A program made the translations under genes and the position numbers. Positions 1 through 10,559 of a stretch of DNA of 64,000 bases are shown here, one piece after another. Numbering within the stretch: position 1 is the first letter of the stretch; each line of letters begins with the position of its first letter. This DNA comes from Posidonia oceanica (Eukaryota > Streptophyta > Magnoliopsida > Alismatales > Posidoniaceae): assembly GCA_037176725.1 (NCBI GenBank), contig JAZBRS010000026.1, positions 62,908,501-62,972,500 of the forward strand. Reading direction: 5' to 3'. The notes under the pieces are model-generated. The model had not been told where the DNA came from and did not search any database. It saw nothing but the letters and a program-made list of their open reading frames with translations.

Positions 1-792
1 TACATTCTGGTAGCGATCGATTACTTTACCAAGTGGGTGGAAGTAGCCTCTTACAGAACAGTCACCGCTGTGGCAACAGAAAAATTTATCAGAAACAATA
101 TCGTTGCCCGATATGGGGTCCCGCACTCAGTCATCTCTGATAATGGCACAAACTTCATTGCCAAAAGGATCGAGGAATACCTGCAGAATCTCAAGATCAA
201 GCATCATCGATCCTCGCCCTATCGGCCACAGATGAACGGAGCTGTGGAGTCTGCAAATAAGAACATTGTCAAGATTCTGAAGAAAATGGTAGAAACCCAC
301 AAGGATTGGCACGACAAGCTCCCGTACGCACTCTGGGCGTACAGGAGATCAATCCGGACCTCTACAGGAGCCATCCCGTACTCTCTAGTGTACGGCATGG
401 AGGCGGTGTTACCTGTCGAAGTAGAGATCCCCTCTCTGCGGATCCTACGGGAAGCTGAGTTGGAAGAGGCAGAATGGGTCGAAGACCGCTGCATCCAACT
501 GAACTTAATTGATGAGCGCAGACTGCAAGCTATGCACAACGCTCACTGCTATCAGAAGCGGATGGCCAGAGCATTCTTGAAGAAGGTCCAGCCCAGAAGC
601 TTTCAGCCAGGGGACCTTGTCTAGCGCGCCATTCACTTGCCTAACGGTCGAGGGAAATTCCGACCCAATTGGCGTGGCCCCTTTGTGGTCAAGCAGATCT
701 TTTCGGGAGGCGCTGTAACTCTTGAGAATATGGACCAGGTCGAGCAGTCTGAGCCCGTCAACCTCTGCTATCTGAAGAAGTACTATCAGTAG
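1..792 (+). pseudogene. pol: Tat-type Ty3/gypsy integrase, C-terminal part (element El1)
   Basis: This is the end of a retrotransposon integrase, which joins element cDNA to host DNA in the nucleus. The frame is open from base 1, so the protein starts upstream of the window. Visible are the central part of the catalytic core (AIDYFTKW), the second catalytic Asp at 139-141 in SDNGTNF and the catalytic Glu at 247-249 in VESANK, giving the D-x35-E spacing of the family. The first Asp would lie before base 1. A TAG at 622-624 cuts the frame just after QPGDLV; the same frame then continues through RGPFVVKQ and ends at a TAG at 790-792 after LKKYY. The protein closely resembles the integrase of element E at 30856-32030 on the other strand, so the two belong to one family. 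One premature stop makes this copy inactive as it stands. Confidence 0.9.
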
Positions 793-1315
793 CCGAAAGT
801 GGCCCTATTGCAGATGCCCTTCCCCCACTTGCGCTTGCATTCTCGCCTTCTTGCTTCACCTTTATTTCAAATCATCATCATCATCCTTTCAACTCTTGCA
901 TTCTCTCTCTCCAAAATCATCATCGTCATCCTCTCAAGCATTGTATCTTTGGCCAGGTGATGAACACCGGAAGTGCTTGCCTGCTCTGGAAAGAGTCACC
1001 CTACCTCACCTGGCACTACTCAGATGTCTTAGCTAGTGAGGGAGCCACCACCAACGAGGACAGGCGAACCGCCTAATCTCGCAAGGACATACACCTCTGA
1101 GGGAGAAAAAATGTTAGGATGTGAGTCTGGAAAAAGCGAGAGTAGACACCTAGGTTTGGGCACATCCAAGGAACAGAAGACGAAGACAGAAGCCGGCCCT
1201 AGAGATAGGGGTGTGCAGTCTAACCCTGCTCCTTCTACCCATCACACAGCAGACCCAAAGCCTAAATCCATTACAATCCAAACACCCTCCTTTTGCCACC
1301 AAAATGGGGATAGCA

Positions 1316-1445
1316 AAAGCCTAAAAAAAAAGAGAGAGAAAAGCAAAACAACAAGCAAAAAAAAAAGAAAGAAAAGGGATAGAACAAAAACCAAAAAAAA
1401 AAAGGAAAAAAGCAAGCAAAGCAAAAAACAAAAAAAGAAGAAAAA
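1316..1445 (+). repeat. A/G-rich low-complexity tract
   Basis: About 130 bases of A runs broken by single G or GC (AAAAAGAAAAGC pattern) on the sense strand of El1. A comparable tract lies at the same place after the integrase of element E (30235-30470, sense strand minus). Confidence 0.8.
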
Positions 1446-1815
1446 GGGCAAATGTAGCCCGAAAAACACAGGCACCGCTATCCCCCATGCCTCACTAGAG
1501 ATCCCCAGCATGTCAAGCCTAAAAGGGTCTACCACATCCCTTCAAGAGCGAACACTCACCCTTCTCCTGGCTAGGGGCAGAGAAAGATTGCACACCTATG
1601 AGGTAGAAATCAATCAAAAAAAAGAGAGCTGAAAGAATAGGTGTAGGTCCTGAGAGTGTGGCCAGTAGCCTGTCCTCACCACACCACCACCTATATAATG
1701 CCAACAACCCGTTCCGGAGAGCCACCAGCAAGCCAAGAGTCTAGGTAGGGCCCAGTGAGTCAGGGACCACCCCCTTCCTTTACAGCAGGCACCAAAGCAC
1801 TCCGTATGCTGAGGG

Positions 1816-1975
1816 CATCCAAGCATACTCATCCATCCAAGCATACTCATTCCATCCAAGCATACTCATTTTGTCCCAACATACTCATTCTATCCAGGCA
1901 TACTCGCCTATCCAAGCATACTCATTTATCTAAGCATACTCACCCTGCCAAGCATAATACTCATCTTCATAAGCA
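1816..1975 (+). repeat. Tandem repeat, about 19 bp, near CATCCAAGCATACTCATT
   Basis: About nine imperfect copies of a 17-20 bp unit (CATCCAAGCATACTCAT and variants) lie in the El1 spacer about 400 bp before the PMD ORF. No coding function is apparent. Confidence 0.8.
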
Positions 1976-2352
1976 TATCACCTGCATCATGCATACATGC
2001 ATCCTCTTTCATTCCTTTCCTCTTCCATCGATCTCTCCGCTCTGCAACACGCTCAGGCCCTAAGGCAGTACTTCTCCCCAGCAGAGCGCATTGACGACAC
2101 TCAAGCTGCGCCGGTCCAGATCTCCTGCTGGCCCTCGCCCCGCATTCGCCGGACTGCTGCCAATTCCCTTTGTTTATTTGTGCTTAATTGCTATGTTCTG
2201 TTATCAACTGCTGAATGCATATGGAACTACTTTATCAACCTCAGCTTCTGCTTGTTGTCAAAGATTATACGCCTGCGAGATCTGACTGTTTATTGATAGC
2301 AGGTACTTTCAAGTTTCTGCAGCTATCTGCCTGTCCCTCTGCAATCAGCGTA

Positions 2353-3555
2353 ATGGGCTTTCCTACTCTGCTAACTCCCGCACACTGCTCGGAAGCCCTG
2401 CGAGAATGGATCAGCAGGCTCACTCTACAAGACTGTGAAAAGCTGCGCCTGTGGGGCATACCAACTAAGCTGCTGAAGGCTGCTGATGTGGAGGTCAGTC
2501 GCCACCTTCTGTGTGCCGCTGCAAGATTCTGGAAGCCGGCGCATCATGTCTTCCGTTTCAACAAGACTGAGCTGACACCTACACTGGAGGAGGTGCGTCG
2601 GATCTGCGGCTTTTCAAAGATCATGGGGCCACCTGTTTTCATGAGGCGCGACGGATATCTCGGGGTCCTGAACCAACTGACTGGGCTCTCCACTCAAGAC
2701 TGCCAACAGAAGTTAATCTGCACCAGTGGACCAGAGCCCATGCTTCGCCTTGCACACTTTGATGATATCTTGAACAAGCGCGCAGAACTCGGAGACGAGC
2801 TGTGGCTCCGAGGATTTGTTATCCGCTTCCTGGGCGAACTGATCTTTACCCATGGCCGACTAACGGTGGCCATCGAGGTTGCAGAAATTGCACTAGCTGT
2901 GGTGACCCAGCACATAGACCTGGCACCAGTCGTCTTGGCAGAGACTTATCGCGGGCTGGACCGCATTTCTCATCGCTGCCGCCACTTCCACAGTTGCAGA
3001 GCACTTATACAAGTCTGGCTGACCGCGCACTTAGAAATGGACTTCCTGCGCCTTCAAGTGCACGCCTTCGAAGCCTACTGCAGCAGCGCCCGAACCAGAG
3101 CAGACAAGAGCGTCAAAGAAGAATACGAGAGGCTGTCAGCACTGATTGACGACGCTGTGATCTGGCGCATCGTTCCCTCTGCAGCAGAGCCATTCACAAT
3201 CTTCTTCAGCGCGCGTGACACGCGGCTGATCATTCTTCCAGGCTTCACAGCAGGCGTAGAGTACCATCCAATCAGGGTCATGCGCCAGTTCGGCTTCCAG
3301 CAGGGCACCTTCATTGACAGTACAGCGCCCCAGCTTCTACAGATGTACCCTCTCAGCACAACTGCCCCAACCAAGAAGCTTGCTAGTCTGATGCAGCATG
3401 GGGTCCAATCTACAGACATTGCAGCTGTGAGAGGTGTAGGATGCACCCCTGAATATGAAGCTGAAGTCCGACAGCTCTGGCCTATCACTGAAATTCCGCC
3501 AGGTGGCCCTTTGTTTCCCGACTCCAGGCAGTCGAAGAAGGCCCGAGTTGACTAG
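2353..3555 (+). CDS. Plant mobile domain-type accessory ORF of El1
   Basis: An uninterrupted frame lies between integrase and 3' LTR, on the same strand as pol. The track-open frame extends up to 2215, but I choose the ATG at 2353 (MGFPTLL) because the sequence before it looks unlike protein. The product is about 400 residues. Its N-terminal half has the features of plant mobile domain/DUF7745-like proteins: FWKPAHHVFRF followed by ELTPTLEEVRRICGF, then the long helical region with LWLRGFVIRFLGELIF, and LDRISHRCRHF further on. It has no catalytic motif that I recognise, no signal peptide and no membrane segment, and ends with a basic KKARVD tail. PMD proteins are known from retroelements, Mutator-like transposons and host MAIN-like silencing factors; the role in the element is unknown. 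The frame is intact although the nearby integrase carries a stop. The family call rests on motif resemblance. Confidence 0.7.
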   Translation: MGFPTLLTPAHCSEALREWISRLTLQDCEKLRLWGIPTKLLKAADVEVSRHLLCAAARFWKPAHHVFRFNKTELTPTLEEVRRICGFSKIMGPPVFMRRDGYLGVLNQLTGLSTQDCQQKLICTSGPEPMLRLAHFDDILNKRAELGDELWLRGFVIRFLGELIFTHGRLTVAIEVAEIALAVVTQHIDLAPVVLAETYRGLDRISHRCRHFHSCRALIQVWLTAHLEMDFLRLQVHAFEAYCSSARTRADKSVKEEYERLSALIDDAVIWRIVPSAAEPFTIFFSARDTRLIILPGFTAGVEYHPIRVMRQFGFQQGTFIDSTAPQLLQMYPLSTTAPTKKLASLMQHGVQSTDIAAVRGVGCTPEYEAEVRQLWPITEIPPGGPLFPDSRQSKKARVD

Positions 3556-3870
3556 GCCCTTGTGCAACCATCAGATGGTCTTCTTTCAGAATTATGCTGT
3601 ACATTTCTGGCCTGCCACAGGCATTGTACTCACCAAGCTTTATCAATGAAAAACTGTTTCTGCTTTCTGCTTGCACATCAAGATTCTTTGCTGTATTGCA
3701 TATCATTATCATCATCATCTTGGGCCCTCTAACCAGACTTGCAGACATCCCAACGCGGCGAAGTCCTCAGCACCCAATCCGGAGCCCAGAGCATCTGCAG
3801 GCCCGCGACACCAAGCTCCGTCATCCGGCGTCCCCAGCTGGTCATCCCCGGCTGGGCCGCTGTCCCTAGC

Positions 3871-4605
3871 GGGCTGGCACCCCAAACTGCTCGGCGAAAG
3901 GTCCGTCAACCTGTCATCCTCCTCAGCTGATCATCCCCAGCTGAGTCCCCAGCGGGCTGGCACCCCAAACTGCCCGGCGAAAGGTCCGTCAACCTGTCAT
4001 CCTCCTCAGCTGATCATCCCCAGCTGAGTCCCCAGCAGGCTGGCACCCCAAACTGCTCGGCGAAAGGTCCGTCAACCTGTCATCCTCCTCAGCCGATCAT
4101 CCCCAGCTGAGTCCCTAGCGGGCTGGCACCCCAAATTGCTCGGCGAAAGGTCCGTCAACCTGACACTCTTCTCGGCTGGTCATCCCCAGTCGAGTCCCCA
4201 GTTGGTCGCCCCCAGCTGGATCATTATCTCTGCGGGCTGGCACCCCAAACTGCTCGGCGAAAGGTCCGTCAACCTGACACTCTTCTCGGCTGGTCATCCC
4301 CAGTCGAGTCCCCAGTTGGTCGCCCCCAGCTGGATCATTATCTCTGCGGGCTGGCACCCCAAACTGCTCGGCGAAAGGTCCGTCAACCTAACACTCTTCT
4401 CGGCTGGTCATCCCCAGTCGAGTCCCCAGTTGGTCGCCCCCAGCTGGATCATTATCTCTGCGGGCTGGCACCCCAAACTGCTCGGCGAAAGGTCCGTCAA
4501 CCTGACACTCTTCTCGGCTGGTCATCCCCAGCTGAGTCCCCAGCTGATCGCCCTCAGCTGAGTCCCTTGCGGGCTGGTACCCCCAAACTACTCGTCTGAC
4601 AAGCA
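3871..4605 (+). repeat. Tandem array of 83-bp and 114-bp units
   Basis: Units begin with GGGCTGGCACCCC at 3871, 3954, 4037, 4120, 4234, 4348, 4462 and 4571. The first three periods are 83 bp, the next three 114 bp and the last 109 bp. The longer unit has an extra hairpin-like segment. Each unit has inverted repeats, for example CTCAGCTG at 3922-3929 with CAGCTGAG at 3938-3945, and CTCGGCTGG at 4171-4179 with CCAGTCGAG at 4186-4194. Open frames across the array follow from the repeats and are not called as genes. Confidence 0.9.
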
Positions 4606-4875
4606 CGACACTCTTGTCATCACTCTCTGCTTTCGATGCCAAGGACGCACTGGCCAACCCCTGGTGTCATCCCGACACTAGGGGCATCTTTTGATCGCCC
4701 CTTGGTATCATTCTTTCCCTCTTTCCCCTATGACGTTCCTGGCGTCATGGGATGATTTCTTCTCATCATTCCCTTATCCCTTCTTTGCCGGCCGATAAGT
4801 CCGATATCTTATCATTCTCATCATTCCCTCATCCCCTCTTTGCCGGCCGATAAGTCCGATATCTTATCAATCAAC
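4606..4875 (+). other. Short hairpin-rich spacer between arrays
   Basis: Between the two arrays lie non-repeated inverted repeats: ATGACG 4730-4735 with CGTCAT 4743-4748 (arms extended by CCC/GGG around a one-base bulge), AGGGGC with GCCCCTT near 4679-4702, and GATAAG with CTTATC near 4794-4816. The last sequence, GCCGGCCGATAAGTCCGATA, is repeated near 4844 and again at 5590 after the minisatellite. Confidence 0.65.
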
Positions 4876-5590
4876 ACTTCTCATCATGATCTCATCTCCC
4901 TCTTTAGCCTAACTTCTCATCATGATCTCATCCCCCTCTTTAGCTTAATTTCTCATCATGATCTCATCCCCCTCTTTAGCTTAATTTCTCATCATGATCT
5001 CATCTCCCTCTTTAGCCTAACTTCTCATCATGATCTCATCCCCCTCTTTAGCTTAATTTCTCATCATGATCTCATCCCCCTCTTTAGCTTAATTTCTCAT
5101 CAAGATCTCATCCCCCTCTTTAGCTTAATTTCTCATCATGATCTCATCCCCCTCTTTAGCTTCGCTTCTCATCATGATCTCATCTCCCTCTTTAGCTTAA
5201 TTTCTCATCATGATCTCATCCCCCTCTTTAGCTTAATTTCTCATCATGATCTCATCTCCCTCTTTAGCCTAACTTATCATCATGATCTCATCCCCCTCTT
5301 TAGCTTAATTTCTCATCATGATCTCATCCCCCTCTTTAGATTAATTTCTCATCATGATCTCATCCCCCTCTTTAGCTTCACTTCTCATCATGATCTCATC
5401 CCCCTCTTTAGCTTAACTTCTCATCATGATCTCATCCCCCTCTTTAGCTTCGCTTCTCATCATGATCTCATCTCCCTCTTTAGCTTAACTTCTCATCATG
5501 ATCTCGTCCCCCTCTTTAGCTTAATTTCTCATCATGATCTCATCCCCCTCTTTAGATCAACTTCTCATCATTATCTCATCCCCTCTTTGC
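4876..5590 (+). repeat. 36-bp minisatellite, about 20 copies
   Basis: The unit is 36 bp and contains TCTCATCATGATCTCATC followed by a CCCTCTTTAGC segment. Because 36 is a multiple of three, an open frame (4840-5628) reads through the array as a 12-residue repeat of the type SHHDLIPLFSLI. Copies differ by a few bases (TCC/CCC, TTAATT/CTAACT/TTCGCT). The array is bordered on both sides by the same GCCGGCCGATAAGTCCGATA sequence. Confidence 0.93.
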
Positions 5591-5654
5591 CGGCCGATAA
5601 GTCCGATATCTTATCATTCTCATCATGATCTTGCCCCCTCTTATCATCTATCAA

Positions 5655-6655
5655 TCACTCGTGCTAGGCTGATATCCGAAACTATCTCAGGCTAATATTC
5701 CTAAACTATCTTCTGGTCGATCCATGGTCGGCCCGCAGTTGTGTTATACGGCTGACATCCAGTAACTGTCCCTCGTAATTGCACTTTTCCAGTTGATAGG
5801 TCTGTAAACTATCCACCGGTTGACAGGACCGTAAACTGTCGCTCCAGTTGATAGGTCTGTAAACTATCGCGTGCAATTACGTTATACGGCTGACATCCAG
5901 TAACTGTCCCTTGCAATTGCGGTTTCCAGTTGATAGGACTGTAAACTATCCTCCAGTTGATAGGTCTGTAAACTATCCACCGGTTGACAGGACCGTAAAC
6001 TGTCGTTAGGCTGATACTCCTAAACTATCACCAGCAATTGCATTATACGGCTGATATCCAGTAACTATCCCTCATCATTGCGCGTTTCCAGTTGATAGGT
6101 CTGTAAACTATCCGCTGGTTGACAGGACCGTAAACTGTCGCTCCAGTTGATAGGTCTGTAAACTATCCGCCAGTTGGTAGGACTGTAAACTACCACGTGC
6201 AATCATGTTATACGGCTGACATCCAGTAACTGTCCCTCGCAATGCCGTTTCCAGTTGATAGGACTGTAAACTATCCGCCAGTTGATAGGTCTGTAAACTA
6301 TCCGCCGGTTGACAGGACCGTAAACTGTCGCTCCAGATGATAGACTGTAAACTATCCGGCATTGCGTTATACGGCTAATATCCAGTAACTATCCCTCATG
6401 GTTTGTGGCTTCCAGTTGATAGGTCTGTAAACTATCCGCTAGTTGATAGGTCTGTAAACTATCCGCCAGTTGATAGGTCTGTAAACTATCCACCAGTTGA
6501 TAGGACTGTAAACTATCCCACAACCATGTTATACGGCTGATATCCAGTAACTATCACTCACAACTGCCTCCGGTTGACAGGACCGTAAACTGTCACTCCC
6601 GGTTGATAGGACCGTAAACTATCCGGACGATAAGCCCGTCACCTTATCATTTTTT
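5655..6655 (+). repeat. Irregular array of mini-hairpin repeats
   Basis: About 28 units of 22-30 bp in two main forms: GTTGATAGG-N-TGTAAACTATC and GGCTGACATCCAGTAACTGTC. In nearly every unit a 4-5 base arm is followed 8-9 bases later by its complement: GATAG with CTATC, GACAG with CTGTC, GGTAG with CTACC (near 6175-6195), GACA with TGTC and GATA with TATC. Units are arranged in a mixed order rather than a strict tandem. Confidence 0.88.
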
Positions 6656-6659
6656 TTTT

Positions 6660-7203
6660 CCTTTTCGGCGTGACCTTGTCCCAGGAAGACAAAGTCACGC
6701 ACCCCCTTTCTGCGATAGGAGAGTTGGCCTCTCTCCCCTCGCGCCCCTTTCTCTTCTTTCTGCTAGCTTGCTCCCCGAGCGGGGACCAGCTGCACCCTGT
6801 TTTCCTTCGCTTTGTTGTGCAAGTCTGGCCTCCCTGCCAGATATTCGCACCACTTCGCGCCTTTTTATCATTTTTTCTGTATCATCTCAGCACTTTCTTA
6901 GCTAGCACTGCATATCACTTTAGCATCATCAGTATCACTTGCACAGCATCAGCATTTTCTTATAGCTGCACTAACTTTTATACTAACTCATGCATTGCAC
7001 TCGCATCAGCATGCATACACACAACACAGCATCCATCTGCACCGGCATCTTGCATTGCGGCAACGGGCTACGATCTTCGGTGCATCCGCCGAATAAGTAG
7101 CTTACGCCTATAGCAACCCGCTGCTCCCGCCGGTCAGATGGGGTGTCTTGTCAACCCTGAGCAGCGGTCGCGCTCCGCTTGCCCTCGCTCAGGGAGGGGC
7201 ATC
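6660..7203 (+). other. El1 sequence before the 3' LTR
   Basis: This stretch begins with a strong inverted repeat: GCGTGAC 6668-6674 and TTGTC 6676-6680 pair with GACAA 6688-6692 and GTCACGC 6694-6700. It ends with the polypurine tract at the LTR border. An open frame at 6670-7113 shows no domain and is not called. Confidence 0.6.
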
Positions 7204-7219
7204 TGTTGACACCCCATCT
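7136..7219 (+). promoter_or_regulatory. Hairpin spanning polypurine tract and LTR start of El1
   Basis: AGATGGGGTGTC at 7136-7147 is exactly complementary to GACACCCCATCT at 7208-7219, which is inside the LTR. Inside this, CCCTGAGC 7155-7162 pairs with GCTCAGGG 7187-7194, and AGCGG 7163-7167 with CCGCT 7175-7179. The polypurine tract, the likely plus-strand primer (AGGGAGGGGCATC, 7191-7203), lies in the 3' arm directly before TGTTGACACC. Confidence 0.75.
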
Positions 7220-10200
7220 TGGCAGGCCCGGACCCTTGGAGCCCTCCTGGTGATTGCTGGTTCAAACCCCAACCAAACCCTAACCCTAACCCTCCTCTTT
7301 ACCCTTCAAAATCAGCCTGTCTTGGCCCAAACCTTTACCCCCCTTCCCAACCTCAAAACCTAACCAAAAACCATAGGAAAATCCACCACTATCCACCCAA
7401 CAAACCTACCCAAGAACTTAGAAATTTCCAAACATAACCCATTCCCAAAAACCCTAGAAAACCTAGGCAAAACTCCCCTTTTTTCTACACCTTAAAACCC
7501 CCCCAAAACCTTCTTAGAATCAAACCAAAACTTCAGGACCAACACCTCAAATCCTAGACTACCCACTCACCAATTTTCACCCCATTCCAAGACCCTTAAG
7601 ACCCCCTTTCATCCAAATTATCCTTTTCTCTCTCCGGGATTATCATTTTCTCTCTCCTCTCTCTCTCCTGATTATCATCTCTCTCTTCATCCCTTTCTTA
7701 TCCTTTTGCTGGTCTGGCTGTGGGCCCCCTCTGTGCTTCTATCCTTCCTCTATCTTATCCCTATTTTTACTTTATTTTAACACTTTTTCTGAATTTTAAA
7801 AAAAATCGTTTTCCTCCAACCTATCTCTTTTCCTCTTATCTCCCTCTTTTTTCCATTTCTTTCTTCCTTCTCTTTTTCTTTTCCCCCTTCTGCAGAAATC
7901 CACAAAAACCCATAAAAATCTGTAAAATCTCAAAACACAAAAGAAACAAATCAGAACCCTAAGAAAAACAATTAAAAAAATATTAAACAAGCTATTAACA
8001 ACTTAAACTTAACTAAATCAAGTTAAAAGAAAAACCAAACATGCAAGCTAAAAAATGCAAAACAAATCAAAAGAAAACATTGAAAAATCAAGGAAAAGGC
8101 TAAAATAAAATCAAAACCCGCCAAAAATAAAAACCCCATCAGAAGAATTAAAAGACAAACCCTAAAAAGAAGAATTAAAAATCAAACACTAAAACAAGTA
8201 ACTAAAAAAGGCAAAAGACTTAACCTAATAAACATAAGAAAAACAAGTTAAAAACTTAATTAAAAAAGAAGAGAAAAACACATCTGAAAGACTTGAAAAC
8301 GCTCTATCAAACCAGAAAAATCCAACTAAAAACTTCAAGAAAAATCAATAAATAAAAATCAAAACATAACTTAAAAGACTTAAAAAGGAAGAAACCCTAA
8401 GAAGACTAAAACTTAAAAACCTAAAACCAACCTTGATTAATACGAAATTAAATCCTAAAAAAAAAATCCTAATTAATATCCTAAGTGTCCAACAAGGGAA
8501 ATACAATTTTTAAAACAATTTAAAAAAGGTTTAACAAACATTTAATCAAGTGAAAACCAATTAAAAACAAAACCAAAGCCCTAAAACCCTAATCAAGCCC
8601 AAAACACATTAATCAACTCAAAATGACCATTAAAAATCTTAATTAAAATCCTAACCTACAGCACAACCCTTCTGATATTTTTATTTATTTTTAGTTTATT
8701 TTTACCTAACTTTATTTCCCCATCCTACCCTCTCTTTCTTTCTTACTTCTCCTTTCTTCTTTCTCTCTTTTCTTTACTGGGCCCTCCGGCCCGTTTCTTC
8801 TTTTTTTTCTTTTCTTTTCTTTTCTTTTTTTCTTCTTCCTTTCGTCAGCCCACAGCACAGTCTAGCCCGCCTTCCTTCTCCTCCTTCTTCTTCCTCCTTC
8901 CTCAGCATTTCCACTGGATTTTTTTTCTCCCGCGAGCTGTGGCAACAGGATTCCCTCCTCCATTCGAATTTGAGTCCTCCATCTTTTCAGTCTACAGCAG
9001 CTCGCCGTCTCCTCCATCTCAGCACCAAATCCGGAGGCATCGAGTGCCGGTCAGCTCGCCGTCTCCTCTGCTGCAGTGCGACGCCGCTGTTTTCAAATTC
9101 CCAGCGCGCGTACCGGCAGCTTCTCCTCTTATAAGCCTGCGTCCTTCAACTTCGTCAAGAGGTTGGCAGTAAGCGATCCAGAGAGATTGACCTTCAGCAA
9201 GAGAGGAAACCCAGAGAGCGTGAGTGATCTCAGAGAGCAATTCCAGAGCATTCCCTCCACCTGAGTGACCTCCACCCTTCTCCTTTGCACCCTCCAATTC
9301 CAGAGAGAAGATAACCGAAGAGAGAGCCTGAGAGTCCTTCTTGGCATCCCGGAAAGAGGCCACCAATTCCAGAGCCATTCCCCACCCAATCCTTCTCCTT
9401 TTCCTTCTGAAATCCACAGCAAACCGTCCTCTTCTTTTCCCAGTAAACCGAACCCATTCCCAGCCTCAGAACTTCTCCCAATTGCTCCCCCAAACTCACC
9501 TAGCAACCAGCCATCTTCCTTCACCACTTCACGGCCTTTCCACCACCTAAAACACCTTCAGACCACCCGACATTCCAACTGTGAACCCAACACAACCCAC
9601 TCCACAATTGCCTTCACCACAGCCCGCTCCTTCATCCCAGATTCCTCCCAGATAATCACCAGACCTCCACCTTCCAGAAACACCTAGCCTCCGGCCCTAT
9701 CCCTCACCATCGGCCAAGAACTCCACAACAAACACCTAGCTCCACTTCAGACCCAGATCTGACCCCACTCCCAAACTCTCTCCTTGCTCTCCAGAAAACC
9801 CTTCCAGTCATCCAAGTAGCCTCGCCAGCCTCCCAGCAACCTCTCGGAAGGCTCCGCTTCGCCGGACGAGCAGCAGACAAGGCCCCCCACCTCCGGCTGC
9901 CTTCAGACAACCCACAAACTCCGATCTTCCGCTCGAGCTGCAGAAGCTTCGTCCAATCGTCCGAGGAGCTCCGGAAGATCGTCCTGAGGAAGACCCAGCC
10001 TCTGCGAGCCACTGGAGGCCACCGCTGCAACCGGACAGCCATCGCCGGCCAGCTCCGACTCTGCTGAGGTCGGGAGCACGCACCAGACGCGAAGACACGT
10101 AATTCCTCACCTCCTCCGCTCCCTCTCCCTCCTCTGTTGCTTTCCCGCCGACCAGAAGCCAGTTCCCGATCCTCCTGCTCCAACTGCAAGTCGCCGGACA

Positions 10201-10559
10201 GTTCATCTTCTCCGACGCTGGCCTCCGGTCCTCCTACTGCTCCAGCTGACAGAGCGATCCCCCGGTGATCTCCGGAGCTCCGCACGAACGCCGGTAGCAG
10301 CCTCCGTCGATCAACATGTCCACAAGCTCCCTGTGCTGGTGGTGCTGAGCTCCGGTGGCATCCTGCTATAGTGCCAGCCACCGCCGGCAGATCACTGTTT
10401 AGTTATTTTTCTTGTTATAAGTTTCTGTGTTAATATTGCATATCTGTCTTAAGTTTTTTCGTTTTTGCGTTTCAGTCCTTATTTCATTTAATCTGCTTTG
10501 TTTTTAATTTAAAACCATGCTAAATTGCTGTTTATATTTATGTTTTTCAGTATTTGCTT

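Larger units (their letters stand above)
793..2352 (+). other. El1 spacer between integrase and PMD ORF
   Basis: No credible gene is seen here. The stretch holds TCATCATC-rich sequence near 870-930, a block around 940-1080 that also occurs inverted downstream of the integrase of element E (near 30480-30610), and the purine tract and 19-bp repeats listed separately. An open frame at 1036-1632 is open mainly because of its poly-lysine AAA/AAG tract. It has no recognisable domain and I do not call it a gene. Confidence 0.7.

Noticed and set aside
1036..1632. 198-codon Lys-rich frame after the El1 integrase
   Set aside because: Low-complexity A/G tract gives the lysines; the matching tract in E is not coding.
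4840..5628. 262-codon open frame as a repetitive protein gene
   Set aside because: The frame is a result of a 36-bp tandem repeat; no promoter, domain or non-repeat part supports a gene.
3871..6655. CRISPR array
   Set aside because: Repeats are contiguous or irregular with no unique spacers of constant length, and the context is plant retrotransposon.
6670..7113. 147-codon frame before the El1 3' LTR
   Set aside because: No domain and it starts inside a hairpin; Ser/Cys/Phe-rich chance frame.
7268..7293. CCCTAACCCTAACCCT run resembling telomere repeat
   Set aside because: Only about three units, with 6-base period, while plant telomeres usually have the 7-base CCCTAAA. It lies inside an LTR.
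9704..10381. 225-codon minus-strand frame in the El1 LTR
   Set aside because: GC-rich stretch with open frames on both strands, Arg/Ser/Gly-rich, no domain.
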